From: Rhodobacteraceae bacterium Alg238-R152
GTDB lineage: Bacteria > Pseudomonadota > Alphaproteobacteria > Rhodobacterales > Rhodobacteraceae
NCBI GenBank assembly: GCA_900537125.1
Contig: UNRJ01000002.1
Span: forward strand, 186,001-250,000
DNA length: 64,000 nucleotides
Reading direction: 5' to 3'
Part shown: piece after piece, positions 35,252 to 43,809 of the stretch
Layout: every line of letters starts with the position of its first letter
Position numbering within the stretch: position 1 is the first letter of the stretch
Position numbers and translations under genes: made by a program
The notes under the pieces: generated by a model
The model's input: the letters and a program-made list of their open reading frames with translations, nothing else
Told to the model about the DNA's origin: nothing
The model's database searches: none

Positions 35252-36022
35252 TTAGCCTCCATTGCTCAGCAAGGAGCGGCTGCTGCCGCTTTTGAGAGGG
35301 ACCAATGATCCCATTGTTCCTCCGGAACTGCTGCGTAGAAGCAGCGGAAAATTGTTCTCGCGAATGACATTTGCAGTCCGCATCAACGGCTTCACTTTCT
35401 TGACCGCTTTTACGGGCATCACGGCCTGGTTGGGCAAATTGGCCATGATGCGTTTGAAGCGCGCTTTGTATTTGTCGGCGTATTTTGGGGTGCGGGAATG
35501 GTAGGCTGCGGCCGCATCATCCCAGTTTTTGGTTTCGGTATAGAGGCGGGACAGAAAATCCGCCGCATACCGTGCGTTTGCAGTGGGGTCGAACATATGT
35601 TCGATGTCGGTGAAATGCTGTCCGTGCCAACGGTAGTTCAGCTGAAAACACCCAACATCAAAGCTGCGTGCACCAGCTTTGTGGTGGCTTTTGACGTAGC
35701 TTAGCGCCTCTTGGTAGCTGTCAAACCAAACACCTTTGCCTTCCATGTTGACGGTCCATGGCCAAGGCGCAAGTTTGCCACCAGATTTTCGTCCGGTTTC
35801 AGTGCGGGTGATGGCCAGAAGCACGTTCACGGGCACACCAGATTCGTTAGCCACGATATGGGCCACGCGGTCACAGGTTTCCTCGCCTCCTGTGTTGGCG
35901 CTTGCAGATGTGGTGATGCCAAAAAAGAGACTAACAAGAAGTCCCAGAAGACCGCGCTGGACGGCCCCAAGCGTGTCACAATGGATTCGCGACATCGCGT
36001 TAAAAACGTACTGTTTTTTCAT
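35252..36022 (-). CDS. Flagellar-cluster lytic transglycosylase (SLT domain)
   Basis: About 256 residues with an N-terminal hydrophobic signal (GLLGLLVSLFFGITTSASA) and an SLT domain. The catalytic Glu is probable in AITRTETGRKSGG, and GCFQLNYRWHG matches the GxxQ-type motif. It probably opens the peptidoglycan for rod passage and so replaces the missing muramidase half of FlgJ. The start is uncertain: ATG at 36022 (MKKQYVF) directly abuts an 11-bp inverted repeat, and ATG at 35995 (MSRIHCD) is an alternative. Neither has a strong Shine-Dalgarno sequence. Confidence 0.82.
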   Translation of the reverse strand: MKKQYVFNAMSRIHCDTLGAVQRGLLGLLVSLFFGITTSASANTGGEETCDRVAHIVANESGVPVNVLLAITRTETGRKSGGKLAPWPWTVNMEGKGVWFDSYQEALSYVKSHHKAGARSFDVGCFQLNYRWHGQHFTDIEHMFDPTANARYAADFLSRLYTETKNWDDAAAAYHSRTPKYADKYKARFKRIMANLPNQAVMPVKAVKKVKPLMRTANVIRENNFPLLLRSSSGGTMGSLVPLKSGSSRSLLSNGG

Positions 36023-36064
36023 ACCGATAGCTTTCTGCCCCAGTTCGAAGCCCAAGCTATCGGT
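36023..36064 (-). repeat. 11-bp inverted repeat directly upstream of the lytic transglycosylase start
   Basis: ACCGATAGCTT (36023-36033) and AAGCTATCGGT (36054-36064) are perfect complements with a 20-base spacer. On the minus strand the second arm ends exactly at the candidate start codon at 36022, so a hairpin would occupy the ribosome-binding region. It has no U-run and is not a terminator. Confidence 0.6.
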
Positions 36065-36090
36065 GTTTTCTTACGATTTGGTAACCGTGG

Positions 36091-38394
36091 TTAAGAAGAT
36101 GGCTCAGACAGGCTGTGCAAATTGAGCAAATCGCCCAAAACGTTGCGGCTTTCTGCGGCCCCTTCCAAAAGAGCACGGTTGCGTGCAAGCATACCTTCAG
36201 TGACACGGTCCGTTGACGGGGCGGTCTCAGCCGCCTCTTCCGGTGGCATCAAGTGGGTTGAGGCCCGCCGCAGCACTTCATTTTCCGACGCCATTAAGGA
36301 TGCCAGATCCCCGTCTAGCCAGGCCTCGGTCTCTGCTTCACTGCGCGCGCCAAGTGCGGCCAGCAATTGTGCGGCTCCAGCGTGGTCACCTGCCAGCGCA
36401 CGTGCGCGCGCCCGAAGCCTGTCTGCAGCTGGTGTTTCCAACCCCATAAGCTCTGCTTCGACACGTTTGGGCAAGGCATCAGCCAAGGCCACGCGGGCTT
36501 TCAGGAGGCGTTTTTCATCGCTCGGGATCACGGTTTGTGCCGCCTGCATGAGGCGTTTTGTTTCTCCCAGGAAGCCCATCTCGAAAGTCTTTTGCGCCAG
36601 TTTCAGCGCGGCGTCTGCTGAAATTTTGCCAGGCGTCGCAAGTTGCTCCTGGATGGACCAGGAAATCACCTCAAAATCATCGGCGTGTTCCAACATGGCA
36701 AGGACCAATTGGCTGCGCACTTTTGCTGCGGCATCTGTGCCATCACGGGTTTCAATGTCGTCGATGATTTTGAAAGCGGGAATAAACTCATGCTCCAACA
36801 TCCGCGCCATCGCATGAGCGCGGCGCAAAGGCGGACCCATGGCACCGGTTTTGTGCTCCACGGCCAAGGCCCCCACCAAAGACACTGTTTCAGCGGTCGG
36901 TGGCAAACCTTGTTTCACGTGTGTTTCGATGAGCTCGATAACCGCTGTTGTGGCGATATCTGAGTTTTGTGATGCAATTTCGACCAGCGTTTCGGTGGCT
37001 TCCTCAGTGTGGCCCAATTCCGCATCCAACGTGGCTTGCGCAAAATCGAAATTCACATCGGGTTTTGGGTTTGCGCGTTCAATGGCATTCAGCACCAGCG
37101 TTGCAGCCTCGGTTTCGCCTTGTGCAACCAACCGATTGCTTACTTTGGGGCCAAGGTAGTCACGCAAATGACGCGGCATCTTGTGCAATGCGTCAAGCGT
37201 GCCTTTGATAGAACTTTCACCCACCAAAGTTTCGCCGGAGAGCGCCGCCCAAAGAGCGGTGTTGCCCGCGCAATGGCCTTGTTTGGTGAACGCTGGATTG
37301 TCAGTAGGCGGTGTGTGGCCATCCATGATGTAGGCCATGGCGCTCAAAATGTTGTTTTCACCGGTGTTGGGCAGCAACTCTAGGATTTGCAGCGCCTCGG
37401 CACCAAACGTGTAGTGCACATAGAGCTGTGCCAACTCAAGCAAAGCTGCTTCGTTTGTCCGGTCAAATTCGCCAACAACTTCTTGGCGCAATCGCGCGAG
37501 TTCCTGAACAAAAGAGCCTTCGCCACTCCAGCTGGAAATATCCACAGCGGAGTCGGGCAGACACCTGCCCGCGGCAACTTGACCGCTCAAAAGTGCGGCA
37601 ATGTCGCGGCCCACTTCGTCAAGCACGTTATAGGCAACGATGTTCAGGTCCTGTCCGATTGCTGCTTGAGGCGGCACATGATCAGAGCTGCTTTGCGGTA
37701 CAACCAGCGTTTCAGCCATTTTGACCGGATTGCCGACAAGCCCGTTGTCAGATTGCGGAGTCTGGGCCTGCAGCAAGTTTTGGTTTGCAGCACGATCCAC
37801 CTGCTTGATGAGGTCGCCGCGTAGGACCTGAACCTGGGCATTGCGCTCCACATAATTTTCAAAGGCAAGCAGATGTGAATAGTCTTCTTTCGGGGTTGTT
37901 TCTGCCAGCTTCACAGGTGCGGGTTTTGCGGCTTCGATAGCGGAAAACCGGAATTGCCGCTGTGGCTTTTCGACCGCGACAGCTTCGCCAAACGATAGGG
38001 GTATCTGTGGTATGTCGTCGTTTTGCGGCAGTGGCAGGTCGTCCCGAATGTCAAAGATCACATACCGCTCGTCATATGGAATCGACACGACACGACAGGC
38101 ACAGGCCAATTCCAATTCCAGCTCACCTGCGGCATCATTGGCCACAATATTGGCCAGCCGATCGCGTGGAATTTTGTCAAAGATCGTGTTCGTGCGCAGA
38201 TTTACACGATCACCATCAATTTTGATGGTGTAAAATCGACCATCTCGCGACACGGTCCAGTCGGTGTCTGGCGACGGGAGTGTCGCAACCAACCGTGTAA
38301 AATCCTCGTGTTCGCCTGAGCGGAACAACACGTCTTGAGCGGCCCCCGCAGAGGCCGCCATAACCAGTGGAACAGCAAACAGAAGCTGTTTCAT
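36091..38394 (-). CDS. Large exported helical-repeat protein of the motor cluster (unknown; MotC/MotK-like role possible)
   Basis: A 767-residue protein with a signal peptide (residues 1-19, MKQLLFAVPLVMAASAGAAQ). A beta-rich N-terminal domain (about 20-130) is followed by a linker and some 500 residues of helical repeats with TPR-like character (for example ALLELAQLYVHYTFGAEALQ). It is coupled to motA by ATGA. Periplasmic TPR-type proteins next to stator genes, such as rhizobial MotC, are needed for motor rotation, so a stator-associated role is inferred. I cannot assign it to a named family from sequence alone. Confidence 0.7.
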   Translation of the reverse strand: MKQLLFAVPLVMAASAGAAQDVLFRSGEHEDFTRLVATLPSPDTDWTVSRDGRFYTIKIDGDRVNLRTNTIFDKIPRDRLANIVANDAAGELELELACACRVVSIPYDERYVIFDIRDDLPLPQNDDIPQIPLSFGEAVAVEKPQRQFRFSAIEAAKPAPVKLAETTPKEDYSHLLAFENYVERNAQVQVLRGDLIKQVDRAANQNLLQAQTPQSDNGLVGNPVKMAETLVVPQSSSDHVPPQAAIGQDLNIVAYNVLDEVGRDIAALLSGQVAAGRCLPDSAVDISSWSGEGSFVQELARLRQEVVGEFDRTNEAALLELAQLYVHYTFGAEALQILELLPNTGENNILSAMAYIMDGHTPPTDNPAFTKQGHCAGNTALWAALSGETLVGESSIKGTLDALHKMPRHLRDYLGPKVSNRLVAQGETEAATLVLNAIERANPKPDVNFDFAQATLDAELGHTEEATETLVEIASQNSDIATTAVIELIETHVKQGLPPTAETVSLVGALAVEHKTGAMGPPLRRAHAMARMLEHEFIPAFKIIDDIETRDGTDAAAKVRSQLVLAMLEHADDFEVISWSIQEQLATPGKISADAALKLAQKTFEMGFLGETKRLMQAAQTVIPSDEKRLLKARVALADALPKRVEAELMGLETPAADRLRARARALAGDHAGAAQLLAALGARSEAETEAWLDGDLASLMASENEVLRRASTHLMPPEEAAETAPSTDRVTEGMLARNRALLEGAAESRNVLGDLLNLHSLSEPSS

Positions 38395-39260
38395 GCCGCT
38401 TCCTTTTTCACTTCGGCCAGCGCCTCTTCCAGCTCCGCAAACTGCGGGCGGTTGTGCCCTGGCGTGTTCTGACGCCCAACTTCAATGCAGATGTTTGGTG
38501 AGTGGTTGTGCAAATTGGCAATCAGCACCTCACGGATCAGCTGATAGAAATGCGCCTCATCCTCGACCACACCTTTGATTTTTGCGGCAAACGGACCAAC
38601 AAGGCCGTAGGCCAGAAACACCCCAAGGAAAGTGCCCACAAGCGCGCCACCAATCATCTTACCAAGAACTTCTGGCGGCTGATCGATCGAGCCCATGGTT
38701 TTGATAACCCCCAAAACCGCCGCAACAATGCCCAATGCCGGGAGCGCGTCTGCAAGCGATTGTAATGCATGGTTTGGATGCATGGCGTGGTGAAAATTGG
38801 CTTCGATTCGTTTCTCAAGCACCTCTTCCACCTGATGTGGGTCGTCATAGTTCATAGAGGCTGAGCGCATGGTGTCGGCAATCAGATTGATCGCTTCTTT
38901 GTCCGCCATAATGCGTGGGTACTTTTGAAAAATTGTGGATTCGTCTGGATTTTCGATATGCTCTTCGATTGCAACTGGGTTTTTCCTGGCCAATCGTATG
39001 AGCTCAAAGAGTAGACACAACAGGTCACTATAGTCTTTTGGTTTCCATTTCGGGCCTTTGAAGACCTTGCCCAGATCTTTCAGCGTGTGCTTGACTGCGG
39101 AGCCGTCATTGGACACCAAAAACGCGCCCACACCAGAGCCACCGATGATGATCATCTCAAAAGGCAACGCCTTCATAATCGGTCCAAGACTACCTCCGGC
39201 AAGAACGTATCCGCCCAACACCATGATAAAAACAACAGCGATGCCAATAATGCCGATCAC
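38391..39260 (-). CDS. motA: Flagellar stator protein MotA
   Basis: A 289-residue inner-membrane proton-channel subunit with four hydrophobic helices. Family signatures are the N-terminal IGIAVVFIMVLGGYVLAGGS, the cytoplasmic loop, and PALGIVAAVLGVIKTMG followed by GALVGTFLGVFLAYGLVGP. Its partner motB is not in the window, which is unusual because the two are commonly adjacent. It is followed by the 767-residue periplasmic protein gene. Confidence 0.94.
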   Translation of the reverse strand: MIGIIGIAVVFIMVLGGYVLAGGSLGPIMKALPFEMIIIGGSGVGAFLVSNDGSAVKHTLKDLGKVFKGPKWKPKDYSDLLCLLFELIRLARKNPVAIEEHIENPDESTIFQKYPRIMADKEAINLIADTMRSASMNYDDPHQVEEVLEKRIEANFHHAMHPNHALQSLADALPALGIVAAVLGVIKTMGSIDQPPEVLGKMIGGALVGTFLGVFLAYGLVGPFAAKIKGVVEDEAHFYQLIREVLIANLHNHSPNICIEVGRQNTPGHNRPQFAELEEALAEVKKEAA

Positions 39261-39320
39261 GGGCCTAAACTCCTATTCACGTTTCCTAACGACCATAGCT
39301 TGGCGCCGGTTAACAAGTTC

Positions 39321-39992
39321 TCATTCGGTGGGTGTATTTGCGTTCCGGCCGGCCAAAATAACGCTGATTGCATGCGCGGCCTCCGGGGTCATACCCGCCA
39401 TGACACCAGCGGCGGCCTCAGGCTTCATGCGACCTATGAAGCCGGCAGAAAATCTCGGGTCCATCTCTTCAAACAGCGTCGCCACATCTTTGGACTTCAT
39501 GGTTTCATACACTTGGGTCAATCGCAGCAGATCATCTTCTGCGGCAGTTTCTGACATGGCGATTAAACTCCGCAGGCGCCCTTCAGCATCTTCCAATGCA
39601 GCCAGTTTGCGCACCACTTCACCGTCCGCGACGTTCAAGGCCTGTAACCGGTTTTTGATTTCCGCTTCCCGCTGTTCGATGCGCGCCTCGCGCTCCTTAA
39701 ACACAGCCATCAACTCACGCAGATCTTCTGGTGGCTCGCAGGATTCGGGTTTGGCCAAATTGGTCAGGGGCGAGTCAAAAAGTGGCTCTTCGCGCGCCAT
39801 GGCTTCGTTGGCGCTGATGCCCACACGGACGGTGGCCGAGGCAATCAAAAATGTCGCAATCAGAAACAGACTGCCTTTGGACTGCTTCTTGCGGGATTTT
39901 TTCTTTGCCTTAGGCGTCGCGGCCGGGATTTCCGGCTTGGTCAGCGTGTCGGCCGCCGCTTTCGCACGGGATTTTTGGGTGGGCTTTTTCAT
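39321..39992 (-). CDS. MotE-like protein (MgtE N-domain, coiled coil, one membrane helix)
   Basis: A 223-residue protein. A basic cytoplasmic N-terminus is followed by one membrane helix (SLFLIATFLIASATVRVGI), a coiled coil (KEREARIEQREAEIKNRL) and a C-terminal MgtE-N-type helical domain (DVATLFEEMDPRFSAGFIGR). MotE of rhizobia has this domain and is the periplasmic chaperone for MotC. That supports reading the downstream 767-residue protein as a MotC analogue (inference). Confidence 0.75.
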   Translation of the reverse strand: MKKPTQKSRAKAAADTLTKPEIPAATPKAKKKSRKKQSKGSLFLIATFLIASATVRVGISANEAMAREEPLFDSPLTNLAKPESCEPPEDLRELMAVFKEREARIEQREAEIKNRLQALNVADGEVVRKLAALEDAEGRLRSLIAMSETAAEDDLLRLTQVYETMKSKDVATLFEEMDPRFSAGFIGRMKPEAAAGVMAGMTPEAAHAISVILAGRNANTPTE

Positions 39993-40006
39993 CGCATACG
40001 CTCCAG

Positions 40007-40657
40007 TTAAGCGACGTGGCGTTTAAACATTGGACCAGCCTGAGGCTCCTGGGCCTCGGTCGCTTGGGAGGGGACCCCTGCTGCGGCCTCCGCTTGCATT
40101 GCGGCCAGTGCCATTGCAGCTTTTTTCTGGGCTTTCTTCTTGGCCTTTTTCTTTGCACGACGGATCAGCTTGGCCTCTTCCGCGGCCATCGCTTCTGCCT
40201 GAATACGGGCCCAACTTTCGTCTTCTGCGGTCTCTTCAATCGACGTTGTTGCAGCCGTATCTGACTGTGTTGGTGTTTCTGAAATCTCGGCCTGTGCTTC
40301 CGTGTCCTCTTTGGCCGGGTCAGGCGCGGACTTGGTCGCGTCCGGTGCCGCTTTGGGCTGGGCTGGTTTTGCGTCTTCCATGTCGTGCATCGCGGCCAAC
40401 ATCAGCTCAAGCCGTTTAGAAACCCCTTCCGCACGATGTGTCAGCACTTCAAGTTTTTCCGTGGATTTACCGGCTGTGCCCTGTGCGGCCTTAAGCGTGC
40501 GGGTCAAATCGTCCACCTGGGCGGACAATACGGCCACCGCACCCCCAACCCCGGCTTCCAAGTCATTGAATTTTGACAGGCGACGCGCCAGTACAAAACA
40601 GTAGATGCCTGCCCCAAGGGCGCCGGCCACCAACAAGATATCTGCGATCAAGTTCAT
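40007..40657 (-). CDS. Bitopic membrane protein between fliL and motE-like, possibly PflI-like
   Basis: A 216-residue protein. One N-terminal membrane helix (IADILLVAGALGAGIYCFVL) is followed by a coiled region (VDDLTRTLKAAQGTAGKS), an Ala/Pro/Glu/Thr-rich disordered stretch and a very basic helix (LIRRAKKKAKKKAQKK). The organisation and position recall PflI, a flagellar-positioning protein of Caulobacter, but the resemblance is architectural and weak in sequence. It is in a probable operon with fliL, 11 bases away. Confidence 0.5.
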   Translation of the reverse strand: MNLIADILLVAGALGAGIYCFVLARRLSKFNDLEAGVGGAVAVLSAQVDDLTRTLKAAQGTAGKSTEKLEVLTHRAEGVSKRLELMLAAMHDMEDAKPAQPKAAPDATKSAPDPAKEDTEAQAEISETPTQSDTAATTSIEETAEDESWARIQAEAMAAEEAKLIRRAKKKAKKKAQKKAAMALAAMQAEAAAGVPSQATEAQEPQAGPMFKRHVA

Positions 40658-40668
40658 TTCGACTCTCC

Positions 40669-41163
40669 TCAGTTCAACACAAATTCCATGACCAGAAGGT
40701 CAGAAACACGTTCAGGTCCGGTTACAATTTGGACGCGGCGCAACATTTGCGAGCGCAGGGTTACCAGTGCATCTGGCGATTCAATGTCGGAGGTGTTCAG
40801 CGCACGAAGGTAGCCATTCAACACGTCCACAACCCGCGGCAACACCCGCTCGACTTCTTCTTGATGGTCGCTGGGCACTTCCAGCTGCGCACGAAAGCGC
40901 AGGTAATCGGCACCGCCACTTGAGGTGAGGGAAACAATCAAAGGATCCATGCCGACGTAAACCACGTCTGGCAGGTCCTCGATTTCCACTGCTGTTGCCG
41001 ATTCTTCGGTCACATCAGCAGATTCGTTGCCCAGTATCATGCCTGAATAGACGGCGAAAAATCCACCGCCCCCGCCGACCAAAGCCAGCACAAGCCCAAT
41101 GATTAAAGGGAGTTTTGACGCTTTTTTCGGTGCGTCTTCTGTCTCGACAGTTTCGTCAGTCAT
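40669..41163 (-). CDS. fliL: Flagellar basal body-associated protein FliL (paralogue 2)
   Basis: A 164-residue bitopic protein with one membrane helix (LPLIIGLVLALVGGGGGFFA) and a periplasmic FliL domain (YVGMDPLIVSLTSSGGADYL, ending VSDLLVMEFVLN). FliL stabilises the stator around the rotor. The ATG at 41163 (MTDETVE) is chosen over an upstream GTG at 41202. It heads the ten-gene minus-strand run and is divergent from fliF. Confidence 0.9.
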   Translation of the reverse strand: MTDETVETEDAPKKASKLPLIIGLVLALVGGGGGFFAVYSGMILGNESADVTEESATAVEIEDLPDVVYVGMDPLIVSLTSSGGADYLRFRAQLEVPSDHQEEVERVLPRVVDVLNGYLRALNTSDIESPDALVTLRSQMLRRVQIVTGPERVSDLLVMEFVLN

Positions 41164-41209
41164 CACAGGTTCCAAATTCTTTGTCCCTGCAACTTCTCCC
41201 ACACAGAAA

Positions 41210-41224
41210 CTAACCGATTATTAA
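41210..41224. promoter_or_regulatory. CtrA-like site CTAA-N7-TTAA between fliL and fliF
   Basis: CTAA at 41210-41213 and TTAA at 41221-41224 are separated by seven bases, one mismatch from the CtrA consensus. It lies in the 123-base region between two divergent flagellar operons, where a shared master regulator is expected. Confidence 0.4.
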
Positions 41225-41286
41225 GCCTGTTGAGAGAAACAGTTCATGACGGTCGTGCAGAAAGTGCGATCCCACGGAGAAGAAAC

Positions 41287-42933
41287 GTGCAACAATTTTT
41301 GAATATGTGGACAAGTATGGACATGCGACGGAAGGTGATCGTCGTGTTGGCCACCATTGCGGTTTTTGCAACCGTATTGTCATTGGGTCGGGTCGCCACA
41401 AAACCAGGAATGGCCCTTCTATATAGTGGTTTAGAAAGTGGCGCGGCGGGTGACGTCGTGCGTGTATTGGAACAACGCGGCGCTGTCTATGAGGTGCGCG
41501 GCGGATCAATTTACGTGGCAAACGGCATGCGCGATGAGCTGCGTATGACGCTCGCAAGTGAGGGGTTGCCTGCCAATACATCACAAGGATACGAACTCCT
41601 TGATTCGCTATCCGGGTTTGGCACAACCTCGCAAATGTTTGACGCTGCATATTGGCGGGCCAAAGAAGGCGAACTGGCGCGCACCATTGTTGTCAGCCCG
41701 TTGATCAGTCAGGCCCGTGTGCACATCGCCAACGCCTCTTCAAATCCCTTTCAGCGGCATATCAAGTCGACCGCTTCCGTGACCATCACCACCCCAGCCG
41801 GGGATTTGCCAACCAAACACGCCCAAGCGTTGCGATTTCTGGTGGCTTCGGCTGTGTCCGGCCTCTCACCTGAGGATGTTGCGGTGATCGACGGCAGCGG
41901 TGGGCTGGTCGGTGTGGCGGATGAAACCACCAACAAAGTGGGCGACAACAAAGAAGAAGAAACTCGTTTGGCGGTCCAGCGCATGCTGGAAGCGCGCGTC
42001 GGCCCCGGAAATGCTGTGGTAGAAGTGAGCATCGAAACGGTCACAGAAACTGAATCCATCACGGAGCGGATTTTTGATCCCGCGAGCCGTGTGGCGATCA
42101 GTACCGACACCGAAGAGCGAAGCACCGATTCTCAAAACGCCTCTGGCCAGGTGACAGTTGCGTCCAACCTGCCAGACGGCGATGCGGCGGATAACTCTGG
42201 GTCCACCAACCAGAACCGTGAGACACGTGAACGCATCAATTATGAGGTTTCCGAAACCCAACGTGAAATCCTGCGTCAGCCCGGGGCGGTGAAACGCATG
42301 ACTGTGGCGGTTTTGGTCAACGGCACACAAATCGAAAACGACCTCGGCGAGCCGGTGGTGACCCCGCGACCCGATGAAGAGCTCGAAGCCCTGCGCGAGC
42401 TGGTGGCCTCTGCGGTTGGTTTTGACGAAGCCCGCGGTGACGTCATCACCCTAAAATCCATGAACTTCCAGCCGATTTTGGCATTGGGCACCTCGGCGGA
42501 AAGTTCGATGTTCAAAGGTATGGAGCTGGATTTGATGTCGATCATCCAGACGGCGGTACTGGCCATCGTGGCTTTGGTTCTGGGCCTGTTTGTTGTGCGT
42601 CCGCTGCTGGCGGGTGGCGGCAGCCGTGAACTGAATGAATTGGGCGACGCGCCAATGCTGCCAGATCTTGGCGGCGATGACGGTGATTTCCCGGCAATGG
42701 CGCCAATGATGGGTGACATGGGGGGCGACATGGGCATGCCAATGGCAATTGGCGACATGGGCGGTGAGGTCGGTGGTCTGCCCGACCTTGGTGGTTTGCC
42801 CGCTTTGGGCGGTGATGGTGGCAGCATGTCGCAATCCGATGCTGCGGACCGTCTGCGTGGCCTGATCAGTGACCGGAAAGAAGAGACCGTCGAAATTCTC
42901 CGCCACTGGCTTGATGATCGTGAGGAAGCCTGA
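41287..42933 (+). CDS. fliF: Flagellar MS-ring protein FliF
   Basis: A 548-residue inner-membrane ring protein. A first membrane helix lies at about residues 15-35 and YscJ-type ring-building modules follow (MALLYSGLESGAAGDVVRVL). A second helix is at about 417-440. A cytoplasmic tail ends in the FliG-binding segment (LRGLISDRKEETVEILRHWL). The tail contains an unusual Gly/Met/Asp-rich stretch at about 448-516. The start is the GTG at 41287 with GGAG seven bases upstream. fliG itself is not in the window. Confidence 0.95.
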   Translation: MQQFLNMWTSMDMRRKVIVVLATIAVFATVLSLGRVATKPGMALLYSGLESGAAGDVVRVLEQRGAVYEVRGGSIYVANGMRDELRMTLASEGLPANTSQGYELLDSLSGFGTTSQMFDAAYWRAKEGELARTIVVSPLISQARVHIANASSNPFQRHIKSTASVTITTPAGDLPTKHAQALRFLVASAVSGLSPEDVAVIDGSGGLVGVADETTNKVGDNKEEETRLAVQRMLEARVGPGNAVVEVSIETVTETESITERIFDPASRVAISTDTEERSTDSQNASGQVTVASNLPDGDAADNSGSTNQNRETRERINYEVSETQREILRQPGAVKRMTVAVLVNGTQIENDLGEPVVTPRPDEELEALRELVASAVGFDEARGDVITLKSMNFQPILALGTSAESSMFKGMELDLMSIIQTAVLAIVALVLGLFVVRPLLAGGGSRELNELGDAPMLPDLGGDDGDFPAMAPMMGDMGGDMGMPMAIGDMGGEVGGLPDLGGLPALGGDGGSMSQSDAADRLRGLISDRKEETVEILRHWLDDREEA

Positions 42934-43532
42934 TGTCAATTTCACATCTGTTTGAAGACTTCGGCGGTATTTCCGCGCCGGCGCCAGAACCCGTTGCTGT
43001 AGTGGAAGAAGGCAACGAAGACGATATGCTCGAGTCGTTTGAGCAGGGCTACAAAGCTGGCTGGGATGACGCGATCAGTGCCAAGTCCGAGGAGCACGCC
43101 AGTGTATCCGCCGCGCTTGCTGGCAAGCTGAATGATCTTTCCTTCACCTATCACGAAGCGCGCGAGGCAATTCTCGCGGACCTCGCCCCGACGGTGGAGA
43201 AAGCCATCATGACCGTGTTGCCAGAACTGGCCCGTCAGGCCGTTGGCGCATTGGCTGTGGAACAGCTGCACCAAATAGTGCGTGAGAACAGCCAGACCCC
43301 CATCGTGCTGTCCGCTGCACCTGATTGCTACCAGCCAGTCATCGATGTGATGCCTGACGACAAACAACTTCCCATCGAAGTGGTGCGCGACGAAAGCTTG
43401 GCAGAAGGCCAGGTACGTTTTGAGTTTGCCCAACGCGAACGCCTGATTGATCTCAGCGAGGTTTTGGAAGCCGTCGCTGGCGCAATGACCGCGTTCACAC
43501 ATGAAACACGCAAGGAGGCCCAGAATGGCTGA
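42933..43532 (+). CDS. fliH: Flagellar assembly protein FliH-like
   Basis: A 199-residue cytoplasmic protein of the export ATPase complex, predicted from context and pattern. An acidic N-terminus is followed by GYKAGWDDAI and a helical AREAILADLAPTVEKAIM stretch, then a C-terminal domain (ADCYQ-like, EVVRDESLAEGQVRFEFAQR) that resembles the FliH/SctL stalk. The start overlaps the fliF stop by one base. fliI is encoded at 24834. Confidence 0.78.
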   Translation: MSISHLFEDFGGISAPAPEPVAVVEEGNEDDMLESFEQGYKAGWDDAISAKSEEHASVSAALAGKLNDLSFTYHEAREAILADLAPTVEKAIMTVLPELARQAVGALAVEQLHQIVRENSQTPIVLSAAPDCYQPVIDVMPDDKQLPIEVVRDESLAEGQVRFEFAQRERLIDLSEVLEAVAGAMTAFTHETRKEAQNG

Positions 43533-43809
43533 TCCAACTCTCAAACCTGAATCCGGTAACCCGTTCACCTCTGTGCCTGTGGAGATCACCATCTCTGTGG
43601 GGAAGGCCCGCCCGTTGATTGGCGAGCTTTTGAACATGAATGAAAACTCTGTTCTTCCGTTGGACAAACGGGTCGATGATCCGGTGGAACTCTACGTTGG
43701 TGACAAGCTCATCGCTCGGGGTGAACTGGAAGAAATGGACGGTGGACAAGAAGGTCAACTGGCGGTGCGTCTGACCGAAGTGGCAGAATTCGAAAGCGGT
43801 CTGGGATGA
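43525..43809 (+). CDS. fliN: Flagellar switch protein FliN
   Basis: A 94-residue C-ring subunit consisting of one SpoA domain (VPVEITISVGKARPLIGELL, then LYVGDKLIARGEL). The ATG at 43525 has AAGGAGG before it; the frame is open a few codons upstream within fliH. It overlaps fliH by eight bases and fliP by four. fliM and fliG are not nearby. Confidence 0.9.
   Translation: MADPTLKPESGNPFTSVPVEITISVGKARPLIGELLNMNENSVLPLDKRVDDPVELYVGDKLIARGELEEMDGGQEGQLAVRLTEVAEFESGLG

Noticed and set aside
40100-40160. Lys/Ala-rich tract in the PflI-like gene as a frameshift artefact
   Set aside because: The frame stays open through it to a normal stop, and similar basic Ala-rich helices end many disordered membrane-anchored proteins.
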